From JACVRM01 sp963755085 (GTDB taxonomy: Bacteria; Actinomycetota; Thermoleophilia; Gaiellales; Gaiellaceae), in assembly GCA_963755085.1 (NCBI GenBank), contig CAVWIN010000009.1, positions 22,992 to 86,991 of the forward strand: a stretch of DNA of 64,000 nt, written 5' to 3'. The translations under genes and the position numbers were made by a program. This document shows positions 17,058-25,743 of the stretch, in pieces. The notes beneath the pieces were generated by a model, which worked only from the letters and a program-made list of their open reading frames with translations, ran no database searches and had not been told where the DNA came from. Position 1 is the stretch's first letter; every line of letters begins with the position of its first letter.

Positions 17058-17774
17058 TCAATGAGGCACGGCAATTGTGCCGTGACGTACGGCGTGGTCC
17101 TGCCGCGATCCGGCCACGAGCACGTACACGCTCAGCGCCAGCACCCACGCCGGGAAGACGAGCTCAATCCAGGGGAAGGTCCCCACCGACACCAGGAGGA
17201 CAACGGCGATCAGATAGGTCGGAAGGACGAGCCAGCGTGGCGCGAGCGTCAGGCGATGCAGGATCGTCGCCGTGGCGATCATGAACACAGCGGCCATCCG
17301 GATCGCGTAGATGACCATGAGCTCGTTCGCCGTGCGTCGCCCGACTGCCCACGCGCCGGAGGACACCAGCTCGCTCGAGTGGTCACCGGCTGCAGCGATC
17401 AGGCCCGCCGCGACCGCCGCCGCGACGAAGAGCATCGCCACGAACAGCAGTCCGCTCCCGAGGAAGACCGTCGCGAAGAACCTGTCCTCGTGCTCCCCCA
17501 CGCGGTCGCGCAGCACGCCGACGAACCAGAGGAACGCCATCCCCGCAAACGGCACGAGACCGAGCGCGAAGAGCACAGCATTGCGGCGCGAGTCGTCCGT
17601 GAGCCACTGACCCGCGTCGCCCGGGTCAGCGGGGGCCGCTGAGCGAACGAGAATAAGAGTGGCGGCGAAGAGGAGCGAGAACGCAATGCCGGCGACGGCG
17701 GCGGACCTGGGCGTCCTGAGCGACCGGGCCACCTCCGTCTCCGCCATCGTGGCGGGAGCAGTTCCCTGTGCCAT
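17058..17774 (-). CDS. Integral membrane protein, paralogue of the gene at 8301-8981
   Basis: A 238-residue protein from ATG 17774 with a strong AAGGAGGAG upstream. It aligns throughout with the 8.3 kb gene: LVPFAGMAFLWFVGVLRDRV, GEHEDRFFATVFLGSGLLFV and a terminal LVFPAWVLALSVYVL. About six membrane helices are separated by short charged loops. Function unknown. It is 50 bp downstream of the rhodanese gene and may be the last gene of a run starting at 19988. Confidence 0.75.
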   Translation of the reverse strand: MAQGTAPATMAETEVARSLRTPRSAAVAGIAFSLLFAATLILVRSAAPADPGDAGQWLTDDSRRNAVLFALGLVPFAGMAFLWFVGVLRDRVGEHEDRFFATVFLGSGLLFVAMLFVAAAVAAGLIAAAGDHSSELVSSGAWAVGRRTANELMVIYAIRMAAVFMIATATILHRLTLAPRWLVLPTYLIAVVLLVSVGTFPWIELVFPAWVLALSVYVLVAGSRQDHAVRHGTIAVPH

Positions 17775-17826
17775 GGCTCCTCCTTCGCGAGGGCGGCGGG
17801 GCGAGTGCCCCGCCGCCCCACACGGC

Positions 17827-18408
17827 TCAGTCCTCGGCGTTGCCGGATTGGAGCGTCCCGAGCTCTTCGCGCTCGGGAAGCGCCATCCGGGCAGGGTCGA
17901 GGTCGTAGGTCCACGGCAGCCCGGACATCGTCCAGCCGTTCATCCGGCGCATGCCGTCGAACACGCTGTCGGGGTCGTGCACGCGACTGCCTTCCATCCC
18001 GTCGAGGATGTTGTAGGCGTTCGTGAAGCCGAGAGACGCGAGCAGGTTGACCGCCATCGCCCCGCGGCCGCCGGAGCGGCACGTGACGAGGAGCGTGTCC
18101 TCCGGGGCGAACCGCGCCTTCACGAGCGCGGGGAAGTCCGGGTTCATCGACCACGGGAACGCCTGCTTCTCGTCGTCCCACGTGTACGCCAGGAACGCCA
18201 ACGGGATCAGCGTCGCCATCGGCGGATGGCCGGTGAACACCCACTCCTCAGGCGTGCGGACGTCGAGGATCTTCACGCCCTCGGGATCCGCCTGCCACAT
18301 GTCGTAGGCCTCCTTGGCCGTGACGTAGAGCCCCAGAACCGTCTGGCGCTCCTTCACGATCGGACGCCCGTTGTGCGTCGGTGTCGTCGTTGTTGTCGCT
18401 GTGGTCAT
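17827..18408 (-). CDS. Rhodanese-like sulfurtransferase
   Basis: A 193-residue protein with a rhodanese domain: KILDVRTPEEWVFTGHPP at about 46-63 and the active-site loop C110-R-S-G-G-R, which has the six residues of single-domain sulfurtransferases. An N-terminal Thr-rich tail and a C-terminal extension (GWTMSGLPWTYDLDPA) are additional. It transfers sulfane sulfur to a thiol acceptor; the acceptor is unknown. The SD (AAGGAG) overlaps the stop region of the upstream gene, so it is co-transcribed with it. Confidence 0.85.
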   Translation of the reverse strand: MTTATTTTTPTHNGRPIVKERQTVLGLYVTAKEAYDMWQADPEGVKILDVRTPEEWVFTGHPPMATLIPLAFLAYTWDDEKQAFPWSMNPDFPALVKARFAPEDTLLVTCRSGGRGAMAVNLLASLGFTNAYNILDGMEGSRVHDPDSVFDGMRRMNGWTMSGLPWTYDLDPARMALPEREELGTLQSGNAED

Positions 18409-18417
18409 CGTCTCTCC

Positions 18418-19128
18418 TTAGGGCACGAAGTTGGCGCTCGAGTCTGCGCCGTAGCCGCAGCCCTGGTAGGTGCAGCCGAACTCATCACGGACGATCGCGG
18501 CCCAGCCACCGGCGCGGCCGGTGTCGAGCGAGAGCTCCTTGTCGAGGATCTTGGTCTCGAACTTCCAGCCCTCGGGCAGGTTCTTGAACTGGCCGCCGAG
18601 CTTGTCGAGGTTGTGGGCCTCGAGGGTCGGGTCGACCTCCTGCGTGAACTCCTGGAGCACCCACACCGCGCCGCTCGGCTCGCGCAGCAGGTACACGGGC
18701 TCGCCCGCATGGAAGATCCAGTTGGTGTTGCGGTAGATCAGCGAGGGCGAGTACGGGCTCTTGAACTGGGCGATCATCTCGGCCCCGGTCATGTCGCCGG
18801 CCCAGCGCATCTCGACGCCGTGGAAGTCCTGGATCTCGCCGCCGGTGTACTCGTACTCGTCCATCATCCAGAAGCGTCCGCTGTTGACGGCGCACATGTC
18901 GACGCCGAGCTCGCCGGCGAGCTTCTCGGGATCGATCGTCTTGTGCGTCTCGGGGGTGACGGGGAACGACGCCGCCGTGTAGACGTGAGCCCTCTGCATC
19001 TGCCCGACGCCGACAAAGGCGCCCATCCCGCAGAAGCGGAGGCCGCGAGAGTCGGTGACGTGGACGCGCTCGACCGGGTCAAGACCCGTCTTGAGCTTGA
19101 GCGTGGAAGCGGTGAGTGTTGACGACAT
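18418..19128 (-). CDS. Conserved-looking protein of unknown function
   Basis: A 236-residue soluble protein from ATG 19128 with AAAGGAG upstream. It is rich in aromatic residues and beta strands: RFWMMDEYEYTGGEIQDFHG, YRNTNWIFHAGEPVYLLREP, GAVWVLQEFTQEVDPTLEAH. It has no signal peptide and ends in a Cys-containing tail (DEFGCTYQGCGYG). I do not recognise a family. It sits directly before a rhodanese gene with 9 bp between, so a sulfur- or redox-related partner role is possible but speculative. Confidence 0.65.
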   Translation of the reverse strand: MSSTLTASTLKLKTGLDPVERVHVTDSRGLRFCGMGAFVGVGQMQRAHVYTAASFPVTPETHKTIDPEKLAGELGVDMCAVNSGRFWMMDEYEYTGGEIQDFHGVEMRWAGDMTGAEMIAQFKSPYSPSLIYRNTNWIFHAGEPVYLLREPSGAVWVLQEFTQEVDPTLEAHNLDKLGGQFKNLPEGWKFETKILDKELSLDTGRAGGWAAIVRDEFGCTYQGCGYGADSSANFVP

Positions 19129-19588
19129 GTGAAGCTCCTTTCAGTTGATGGGAACTGGCTCTGACGGCAGTGGCGCATGCGTCAGCGGACCCGTTGCTTG
19201 CGAAGGGCCCGGCGACCGCGGTGCTCTTCTCGGGCGGCGCGGCCACCTCGAAGCGCTCGCCGTCCGCAGACGAGAGCGTCGCGATCCGGAGGCCGTCGCC
19301 GAGGCGGCGCAGCTTGTGCTGCTCCTCCTCATCGGGGTCTCGGAGCGTCAGGCCGGTGACCTGGAAGATGCTCTCGTTCCAGGTCGCAGGGCTGCCGCGC
19401 CACGCGAACACGTCGGACACCCAGATGGCGTGACCGCGCGTCCAGCGGGTCTTTCCGGGCCGCTTCACGCGAACCGCGATGTCGCCATAGCGCTTGCGCA
19501 GGCTCCGGTTCCGAAGGACCGTGATGGTGATGCCGAGCACGCAGAGCCACAGCGGCACTCCGAGGAAGATGAGGATTACCCAGATCAT
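19079..19588 (-). CDS. DUF2550-like membrane-anchored protein
   Basis: A 169-residue protein from ATG 19588 with GAAGGAGG upstream. One N-terminal membrane helix (ILIFLGVPLWLCVLGITITV) is followed by a PH-like beta domain (YGDIAVRVKRPGKTRWTRGH, AIWVSDVFAWRGSPATWNES) typical of actinobacterial DUF2550. The last 17 codons overlap the start of the next gene by 50 nt, which is unusually long. In another frame the sequence would stop at 19141, just before the next SD, so a small frameshift near the 3' end is possible. Confidence 0.65.
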   Translation of the reverse strand: MIWVILIFLGVPLWLCVLGITITVLRNRSLRKRYGDIAVRVKRPGKTRWTRGHAIWVSDVFAWRGSPATWNESIFQVTGLTLRDPDEEEQHKLRRLGDGLRIATLSSADGERFEVAAPPEKSTAVAGPFASNGSADACATAVRASSHQLKGASHVVNTHRFHAQAQDGS

Positions 19589-19618
19589 GGTGTGAGCCTC
19601 CTTCGAACCCCGCGACTC

Positions 19619-19661
19619 CCGGAGCGGCCGATCCAGGTGTGCAGATGGCCGGCCGCTCCGG
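19619..19661 (-). terminator. Hairpin between two genes of the 20-17 kb run
   Basis: A 12-bp inverted repeat (CCGGAGCGGCCG at 19619-19630 and its complement at 19650-19661) with a 19-nt loop, and no T-tract. It lies between the stop of the 19692-19988 gene and the DUF2550-like gene, so it could partly terminate or protect the transcript. Confidence 0.45.
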
Positions 19662-19691
19662 AAGTTGGGGCGGGATCAGGGGATGTAGGTG

Positions 19692-19988
19692 TCAACTCCT
19701 TTCGGCGGGGCGCGATACAGCGGCCGGCGGGCGCCGCACTACCTCCCCATTGGCGGGTCTCCGTCCAGTGCGGCTGTCGGGACGTGCCTCGAGGGCCTTC
19801 GTCTCGAGCAAGGTGAGCCCGAGGTCCGAGACGCGCTGGAGCACTCCCTGAAGCTCTGCCTGGTCCCGCAGCTCGCCGGTTACCGTCGTCGTGCCCTCGT
19901 CCCGCGTGAGGGTCATGCCGGGGAATGCCGACGCCATCTGGTCGCCGAGCTCTCCCTCGACCGTCAGCCGGTAAGTCCGAATAGCCAC
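19692..19988 (-). CDS. Small protein of unknown function
   Basis: A 98-residue protein starting at GTG 19988 (AIRTYRLTVEGELGDQMASA, then FPGMTLTRDEGTTTVTGELR and DQAELQGVLQRVSDLGLTLL). The alpha-beta pattern resembles a ferredoxin-like or ACT-like fold followed by a disordered Arg/Pro tail. No family was recognised. Its GTG has no SD and lies at the predicted transcription start of site E, so a leaderless mRNA is likely. The downstream genes (DUF2550, unknown, rhodanese, membrane protein) may share the promoter through the hairpin. Confidence 0.65.
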   Translation of the reverse strand: MAIRTYRLTVEGELGDQMASAFPGMTLTRDEGTTTVTGELRDQAELQGVLQRVSDLGLTLLETKALEARPDSRTGRRPANGEVVRRPPAAVSRPAERS

Positions 19989-19995
19989 GCCCTCG

Positions 19996-20053
19996 ACCCT
20001 CGCACCGGCGGTCGCGCCGCGGCTGCGATTGCAGGTCGATCACCCGGGTGAAT
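19996..20053 (-). promoter_or_regulatory. Palindromic promoter site E (small protein gene)
   Basis: GATCACCCGGGTGAAT lies at 20038-20053, with hexamer GAGGGT (19996-20001) 36 bp on. The GTG start is 49 bp from the palindrome, without an SD at useful distance. Confidence 0.7.
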
Positions 20054-20089
20054 CCGCTTTGCCGCCGGCGCCGGTGCCGCGGCCGGCGA

Positions 20090-21811
20090 TCAGAGGATCT
20101 CGACGGGGGCCGCCGTGTCGGCGAGCGCGTCGTCGACCGAGTCGTAGAAGTCCCTGCGACCAAGGACCTCGAGGAGGCCGTACCGCTTCAGGAGCTCCTG
20201 GAGGCGTCCGAGCAGCCGCACGAAGACCAGGTGGACACCCCGCTGGTCGAGCTCGCGGTCGAGCCGCTCGAGCATGTCGGCGGCGGTGACGTCGATGTCG
20301 GTGATCGCCTGGCACTGGACGACGATCACGCGGACGTCCGGGCGCTCGGCGAGCCGGCGGACCTCCCGGCGGAAGATGTTCGCGTTCGCGAAGAAGAGCG
20401 GCGCCTCCCAGCGGAAGACGACGACCCCGGGGGCCTGCACGGCATCGGGATAGACGTCGATGCTGTGCCAGCCGTCGAGCGAGCCGATCCTGCCGAGGAC
20501 CTGGCCCGTGGGCCACCAGCTCCGCTTGAAGAACAGGAGGATCGAGAGCACGACGGCGATCAGGATCCCCTCGAGCACGCCGAAGAACACGACGCCGAGC
20601 GTGGCGGTCATCGCCAGGAGGAACGCCGACGGGCGAACCCGCAAGAAGGTCCTGGCCGCCGCGAAGTCCATCAGGAACAGCGCAGCCGCGATCACGATCG
20701 CCGCCAGGGCCGAGCTGGGCAGATTCGACAGCAGGTCCGGCAGGAAGACGAGCATCACCACCACCAACGCGGCGCCGGTGAGTCCGGTCAGCTGGCTCTT
20801 GGCGCCGCTCTGCTCGGCGACCGCGGTGCGCGACCCGCTCGTGGAGATCGGGAACCCCTGGAGCAGCCCCGCAAATCCGTTTGCAGCCCCGATGCCGATC
20901 ATTTCCTGGCTCGCGTTCACCTCTTCCCCGCGCTTGGCGGCAAAGCTCGTCGACGTCGCGATCGTGTCGGCGAGCGAGACGAAGGCGATGCCGATCGCCG
21001 CCGCCAGGAGCGGACCGATGTCGCTTCGGTCGACCGAGGGGAACTGGGGCCGCGGGAAACCCTGCGGCAGGGACCCGACCGTGCTGACGCCGTGTGCCGT
21101 CAGGTCGAACAGCGACACCGCGAGCGTCGACAGCACGACCGTGATCAGCACGGCCGGGATGCGCGACGTGAACCGCGGCAGGATGAGCAGCAGGGCGAGG
21201 GAGGCGAGGCCGACCGCCAGCGCGTACCGGTTGCGCTGATCCAGGTTCTCGAAGAAGGCGCGCACCTGGTCGACGAAGCCGTCGGCGTCGGTGGAGAAGC
21301 CGAACAGCTTGGGGAGCTGGCCGACGATGACGGTGGCGCCGAGGCCGATCATGTAGCCGACCTGGACTTCCTTCGAGAGCAGGTCGGCGACGAATCCAAG
21401 CTTGCCGAGCCCGAGCCCGATCTCGATCGCCGCGACGATCAGCGCCAGCATGCCGGCAAGGGCGACGAGCTCGGCCGGGTCGTCGGTGACCGCCAGGGGC
21501 ACGATCGCAGCGAAGATCAGCGGTCCGAGCGACGCGTCAGGCCCGAGCACGAGGATCCGCGAGGGGCCGAAGAGCGCGTACCCGACGAGGCAGCCCACCG
21601 TCGCGTACAGGCCGTTCACGGGCGGGAGGCCGGCAAGCTCCGCGTAGGCCATCCCCTGCGGCACCAGAATCGCCGCGAGGACTCCGCCGGCCACGAGGTC
21701 CGAGCGCAGCCGCCGGGGACGAATCCCCTTGATCAGCCCGACGCCCGGAACCCAGCGCTCGAGGTGCGACGGTTCCCGGGCGACGTGCGCGGACGCGGCG
21801 CTCTCGGCCAC
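20090..21811 (-). CDS. SulP family anion transporter with STAS domain
   Basis: A 573-residue protein. The membrane part (about 30-430) begins with the SulP signature VAGGVLAAILVPQGMAYAEL and AGLPPVNGLYATVGCLVGYA and continues with IGAANGFAGLLQGFPISTSG and SRTAVAEQSGAKSQLTG, all typical SLC26/SulP motifs. A C-terminal STAS domain (about 455-560) follows, with VRVIVVQCQAITDIDVTAADML. It probably transports sulfate, bicarbonate or another anion, perhaps with protons. It starts at GTG 21811 and appears leaderless from site F. Confidence 0.9.
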   Translation of the reverse strand: MAESAASAHVAREPSHLERWVPGVGLIKGIRPRRLRSDLVAGGVLAAILVPQGMAYAELAGLPPVNGLYATVGCLVGYALFGPSRILVLGPDASLGPLIFAAIVPLAVTDDPAELVALAGMLALIVAAIEIGLGLGKLGFVADLLSKEVQVGYMIGLGATVIVGQLPKLFGFSTDADGFVDQVRAFFENLDQRNRYALAVGLASLALLLILPRFTSRIPAVLITVVLSTLAVSLFDLTAHGVSTVGSLPQGFPRPQFPSVDRSDIGPLLAAAIGIAFVSLADTIATSTSFAAKRGEEVNASQEMIGIGAANGFAGLLQGFPISTSGSRTAVAEQSGAKSQLTGLTGAALVVVMLVFLPDLLSNLPSSALAAIVIAAALFLMDFAAARTFLRVRPSAFLLAMTATLGVVFFGVLEGILIAVVLSILLFFKRSWWPTGQVLGRIGSLDGWHSIDVYPDAVQAPGVVVFRWEAPLFFANANIFRREVRRLAERPDVRVIVVQCQAITDIDVTAADMLERLDRELDQRGVHLVFVRLLGRLQELLKRYGLLEVLGRRDFYDSVDDALADTAAPVEIL

Positions 21812-21818
21812 AGCCCGC

Positions 21819-21876
21819 AGCCTGACTCTCTGGCGGGCGCGATCAGGCGGGCAGTGCGGCGTTCACCCGGGTGATT
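21819..21876 (-). promoter_or_regulatory. Palindromic promoter site F (SulP gene)
   Basis: GTTCACCCGGGTGATT lies at 21861-21876, touching the stop codon of the upstream regulator gene. The hexamer CAGGCT (21819-21824) is 36 bp on. The GTG start is 49 bp away, at the predicted +1/+2, with no SD. Confidence 0.8.
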
Positions 21877-24185
21877 TACGCCTGATCGATCAGCCCGAGC
21901 GCGCTCGCACGCGCGACGGCGCCGGCCCGGTCGTGCACACCGAGCTTGTGGTAGAGGGCCCGCCTGTGCGAGCGGATGGTGTTCACCGAGAGGAAGAGCT
22001 GCTCCCCGATCTCGCGCGTCGAGAGGTCCGTCGCGAGCAGCTGCAGGACCGCGAGCTCCGCGTCGCTCGGCGGCTCCAGCACCTCTCCCGTTCCCGCGCG
22101 GGAACGCAGTGCGTCGAGCTCGCGTCTCACGTCCCGGGCGAGGTCGGCAACGCGGCCGGTGTCGGCAAGCCGGCCGAGCGCGTCTTCGGCGGCCTGGAGG
22201 GCAGCTTCGGCGTCGTCGAGGTGCCCACGCTCGACCCGCAGCCGGGCGAGGAGCACAAGCGCCCAGGTGTGGTGCACGGTCGGCACCTCGTCGTCGAAGA
22301 GGTGCACTGCCCGGGTGAGCTCGTGCTCGGCCTCCGCGAGGTGTCCCTCGGCGACCAGCACGGCGCCGAGGGCCGCGCACGCGTTCCCGCCGAGCCAGCT
22401 CCGGCTGGCACGGATCGTGCCGACGGCAGCTTTCGCCTCCGTGGCATGAGCGTGCGCCATGGACAGCCGGCCACGGTCGACGTCGACGAGCGCAAGCGTC
22501 GTGTGCGCGTGCATCAGGCTCGGCAGGCGTTGCCGGATCCTGGGGTTCTCGAGCACCCGCGCAGCCGCCGCGGACGCCTCGTCGAGATCTCCGGCGAAGT
22601 AGAGGGCGCGGGCATACCCGGCCAACGCTCCGCTGGTCGCCTCGTCGAGCTCGCCGCCGTGCGCCAGCTCGACGGCTCGATGCCCGTCACGGACTGCCTG
22701 CGCGACGCCCCCGTCGATCGCGAGTGCGTGCGCGATCGACGCCGCGACCTCGAGGTAGGGGCCACCCCCACCCGCGCACGCCTCGTCGGCGATCTCGAGG
22801 TAGCGCCGGTGCTCGAGCATGCGGCCGCCGACGACGGCTGTGGCGAGTGCGGCGGACACCGCGACCTCGGGATGTACCACGAGCACCTCATCGGGCAGCG
22901 TGCGAGCCCAGCGGAGGAGCGTCCGGCCGTTCCCACCCCTGATCAGCGGGAGGTGGTGCTCCGCGAGCACATCGGCGACCAGCTCGTGATCACCCGCCGC
23001 GGAGGCATGGGCGATGGCTTCGACCGGCAAGCCCCGCGCCCGCAGCCATTCGGCGGCGCGCCTGTCGATCGACGCTGGAGCCGCGGGGTCCTCCGCCGCG
23101 AGCTGGGCGCGCGCGTACTGCGCGAACAGGGAGTGCACGCGGTACCACCCACCGCGCTCGAGCCGCTGCACCAGGAGGTTCTCCCGCTCGAGCTCGACGA
23201 GCAGAGCGGCCGAGCCGCTCCGGCCGAGGACAGCGTCGCAAAGCTCCGGAGTGAACTCGCCGAGCGCGGCGATCCCGAGCAGGAACGACCGCCGGGCACG
23301 ATCGAGCGACGCAAGCACCTCGTCGCTCAGATACTCGGCGACGAAGCGGTGCTCGCCGCCGAAGCGCCGCAGGGCGCCGGCCGGATCGTCGAGGGTCTTC
23401 AGCCAGAGGCCTGCCAGGACGAGCGCCGCCGGCCAACCCTCGGTCCGGGTCACGAGCGTATCGATCTCTTCGCGGCCAACATTCACGCGCCCGCGCTCGA
23501 CCAGAAGCTCGTACGCCTCTGCAGGCGTGAACGCAAGTCCGTCGGCCCGGAGCTCGACGAGCGCGTCCGCCACCCGGAGCCGGGACAGGCTGAGTGCCGG
23601 GTCGGCGCGACTGATCGCAACCACCCTCGTGTTGGACGGCAGGTGCGCAAGCGCATGATCCAGCGATTGCAGGGAATCTCGCTCCGTCACCGTCTGCAGG
23701 TCGTCGAGCACGATCACGATCCGGCCGTCGAACGCGGCCGCTCCGTTCAGCAACTCGTCGACCGTGTCCTCGATCGAGTTTCCGGCCGCGCCGAGCCGCT
23801 GGAGCGCTCGGCGGCCGAGACCCGGCCTGACCCGGTCGACGGCGTGCGCGACGTACCTCCACAGCCGGGCCGGGTCGTTGTCGCCCGCGTCCAGGGTCAC
23901 CCAGGCCAGCGCAGCGTCAAGGCCGGCGCACCAGGTGCGCACCGCCGTTGTCTTCCCGTACCCCGCGGGCGCGGCCACGAGCACCACTGCGCCCTCGCAC
24001 CCCGCATCGAGCGCTTCCAGGATCCGGGCCCGGCCGACGACGCCGCCGCGCACACGTGGGGCCGCGAGCTTCGCCTCGGCGAGCGGCGGCGCTGCGATTG
24101 CATCGTCGACGCCGTTTGGCTTGCCGTTCGGAGGGAGTGTGACCCGCGTTCGCTTGCCGTCGCTGATCGTGGCGCCCGTCGTCAC
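21876..24185 (-). CDS. LAL/MalT-type LuxR-family transcriptional regulator
   Basis: A 769-residue regulator from GTG 24185. Parts in order: an AAA/STAND ATPase with Walker A APAGYGKTT at about 73-81 and a VIVLDDLQ Walker B near 160, a winged-helix or linker segment, a long TPR-like helical array (about 340-690), and a C-terminal LuxR helix-turn-helix (about 705-765: LATDLSTREIGEQLFLSVNT, IRSHRRALYHKLGV). MalT-type proteins bind an inducer and ATP, multimerise and activate promoters. It sits amid ten copies of the palindromic promoter and is the best in-window candidate for the regulon activator, but this is only positional. Confidence 0.85.
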   Translation of the reverse strand: MTTGATISDGKRTRVTLPPNGKPNGVDDAIAAPPLAEAKLAAPRVRGGVVGRARILEALDAGCEGAVVLVAAPAGYGKTTAVRTWCAGLDAALAWVTLDAGDNDPARLWRYVAHAVDRVRPGLGRRALQRLGAAGNSIEDTVDELLNGAAAFDGRIVIVLDDLQTVTERDSLQSLDHALAHLPSNTRVVAISRADPALSLSRLRVADALVELRADGLAFTPAEAYELLVERGRVNVGREEIDTLVTRTEGWPAALVLAGLWLKTLDDPAGALRRFGGEHRFVAEYLSDEVLASLDRARRSFLLGIAALGEFTPELCDAVLGRSGSAALLVELERENLLVQRLERGGWYRVHSLFAQYARAQLAAEDPAAPASIDRRAAEWLRARGLPVEAIAHASAAGDHELVADVLAEHHLPLIRGGNGRTLLRWARTLPDEVLVVHPEVAVSAALATAVVGGRMLEHRRYLEIADEACAGGGGPYLEVAASIAHALAIDGGVAQAVRDGHRAVELAHGGELDEATSGALAGYARALYFAGDLDEASAAAARVLENPRIRQRLPSLMHAHTTLALVDVDRGRLSMAHAHATEAKAAVGTIRASRSWLGGNACAALGAVLVAEGHLAEAEHELTRAVHLFDDEVPTVHHTWALVLLARLRVERGHLDDAEAALQAAEDALGRLADTGRVADLARDVRRELDALRSRAGTGEVLEPPSDAELAVLQLLATDLSTREIGEQLFLSVNTIRSHRRALYHKLGVHDRAGAVARASALGLIDQA

Positions 24186-24312
24186 GTCGCGACTCCCTCA
24201 CCGGGCGTTGTGCCTGTTTTCCTCACCAGCGCGATCCTCGTGGACGGAGACCTGCGCTGGTATCCGCGCCTATCACGGAGGAGTCGCGGGCAACTACTGA
24301 TCCCGTTCGTGT

Positions 24313-24370
24313 GATCACCCGGGTGAAACGGCCCGGGCGGGCAGACCGGCCGTGCTCGTCGGCACATGAT
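24313..24370 (+). promoter_or_regulatory. Palindromic promoter site G (CMD-like gene)
   Basis: GATCACCCGGGTGAAA lies at 24313-24328. Toward the plus-strand gene, CATGAT (24365-24370) is 36 bp on. Toward the LAL gene the same position reads GTGATA and does not fit, so the site points to 24426. The predicted leader is about 49 nt, with an SD. Confidence 0.75.
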
Positions 24371-24425
24371 CACGGGGCCGGCGACCGGGTCGTCGGCCGA
24401 CCGATCACAACACGAAGGAGGAACC

Positions 24426-24758
24426 ATGGCCGAGACCACCGTTGAAGCCCCTGTCCTCGATCTGCTCGCGAAGCTGACCGCGGACTCGATCGAGGCGTCG
24501 AGCCTCGATGCCGAGACCCTCATGCTCGTCCGCATCGCTGCGCTTGTCGCCGTGGATGCGCCGCCCGTCTCGTACCTGCTCAACCTCGAGGTCGCCGGCG
24601 ACGTCGGCGTCGAGCTGGACGACGTCCGGGGCGTCCTGACGGCGATCGCCCCGATCGTGGGCACGGCCAGGGTCGCGTCTGCCACAGGCAACATCGTCCG
24701 CGCGCTTGGCCTCGCCCTCGAGCTGGCCGACGTCGACGAGGAAGCCCCTGTCGCGTAG
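24426..24758 (+). CDS. CMD-like small protein lacking catalytic cysteines
   Basis: A 110-residue all-helical protein from ATG 24426 (GAAGGAGG upstream). The helix pattern DAETLMLVRIAALVAVDAPP, VGVELDDVRGVLTAIAPIVG, ASATGNIVRALGLAL matches the carboxymuconolactone decarboxylase fold, but there is no C-x-x-C. A decayed relative with the same APIVGTARV block lies near 60.5 kb. It may be a structural or ligand-binding CMD protein. A strong hairpin follows its stop. Confidence 0.7.
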   Translation: MAETTVEAPVLDLLAKLTADSIEASSLDAETLMLVRIAALVAVDAPPVSYLLNLEVAGDVGVELDDVRGVLTAIAPIVGTARVASATGNIVRALGLALELADVDEEAPVA

Positions 24759-24767
24759 CCGCTGAGT

Positions 24768-24808
24768 CGGGAGGGCGCGCGGGAGCCAGGGTCCCGCGCG
24801 CCTCCCGG
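24768..24808 (+). terminator. Terminator-like hairpin after the CMD-like gene
   Basis: A long inverted repeat (GGGAGGGCGCGCGGGA against its complement, one bulged G) with a short loop lies 10 bp after the stop at 24758. There is no T-tract, as is common in GC-rich actinobacteria. Confidence 0.65.
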
Positions 24809-24830
24809 CAAAGAAGACTTCGCGGCTCAC

Positions 24831-24888
24831 ATTCACCCAGGTGAACGGGCCCCGGCGCGCCGGCGGCTGTGCGCCGGCGCCGTAGCTT
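24831..24888 (+). promoter_or_regulatory. Palindromic promoter site H (DUF4239 gene)
   Basis: ATTCACCCAGGTGAAC lies at 24831-24846, with hexamer TAGCTT (24883-24888) 36 bp on. The predicted leader to ATG 24913 is about 18 nt and contains GAAGGA. Confidence 0.8.
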
Positions 24889-24912
24889 CGGCGTGAAGGA
24901 CATGAGCACGCC

Positions 24913-25743
24913 ATGAATCTGGTCTGGGCCATCCTCATCACCCTCGCGGTCGCGGGCGTCGCGATCGGCGTGATGCTGCTCGTCCGGCGCCGGGCGCCCG
25001 AGGGCAGCTACTTCGCCGACGGCGACCGCGCATCGGGCGTCTTCGGGGTGATCGCCACGGGCTTCTCGGTGCTGCTCGGCTTCATCGTCTTCCTCGCCTT
25101 CACGAGCTACGACCGCACGAAGTCCGGAGCGGAGATGGAGGCGTTGACCACGGTGCAGCAGATCCAGACCGCGCAGCTCCTCCCCACGCCCGTGCGCGCG
25201 ACCTTGACGGGTCAGCTCGTCTGCTACGGGCGGTTCGTCGTGCACGACGAGTGGCCGCGGATGCGCGCCGGCACGATCGGCAACGACATCAACCCCTGGG
25301 GCGTCGCGATGTTCACGACCCTGAAGACGGTCGACGCGAAAACGTCGAGCGAACAGTCGGCGTACGACCAGTGGCTCGGGCAGACGACGCAGCGCGAGGA
25401 GGCGCGGAACGACCGTGTGCACGGGGCCAAGGGCGTCATCCCGATCACGCTCTGGTTCGTCCTCTTCTTCATCGCCGGGATCGTCTTCCTCTACATGCTC
25501 TTCTTCGCCGACCCGGGCGAAGGGGCCGTGACCCAGGGGATGCTGATGGGAGGGGTGGCGGCTGTCACGACGATGCTGCTGCTCCTGCTGTTCAACCTGG
25601 ACCGCCCCTACCACGCCGGGGCCGGTGGTGTGCACCCGGCTGCGATGGAGCGGACGCTCGACATGGCCGACCAGGCGCTCAGGGCCCTCCACGTCAAGGT
25701 CGTGCTCCCGTGTGATGCGAACGGCGCGAGGACGGGCGCATGA
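24913..25743 (+). CDS. DUF4239 (bestrophin-like) membrane protein
   Basis: A 276-residue protein. Two N-terminal helices (VWAILITLAVAGVAIGVMLL; GVFGVIATGFSVLLGFIVFL) precede a cytoplasmic segment with AFTSYDRTKSGAEMEALTTV and a region holding RFVVHDEWPRM. Two C-terminal helices follow (ITLWFVLFFIAGIVFLYMLF; GGVAAVTTMLLLLLFNLDRP). This is the DUF4239 pattern, as in the copy at 9521-10336. It overlaps the next gene by 4 bp (ATGA), so the two form an operon under site H. Possibly an ion channel, by distant relation to bestrophins. Confidence 0.8.
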   Translation: MNLVWAILITLAVAGVAIGVMLLVRRRAPEGSYFADGDRASGVFGVIATGFSVLLGFIVFLAFTSYDRTKSGAEMEALTTVQQIQTAQLLPTPVRATLTGQLVCYGRFVVHDEWPRMRAGTIGNDINPWGVAMFTTLKTVDAKTSSEQSAYDQWLGQTTQREEARNDRVHGAKGVIPITLWFVLFFIAGIVFLYMLFFADPGEGAVTQGMLMGGVAAVTTMLLLLLFNLDRPYHAGAGGVHPAAMERTLDMADQALRALHVKVVLPCDANGARTGA

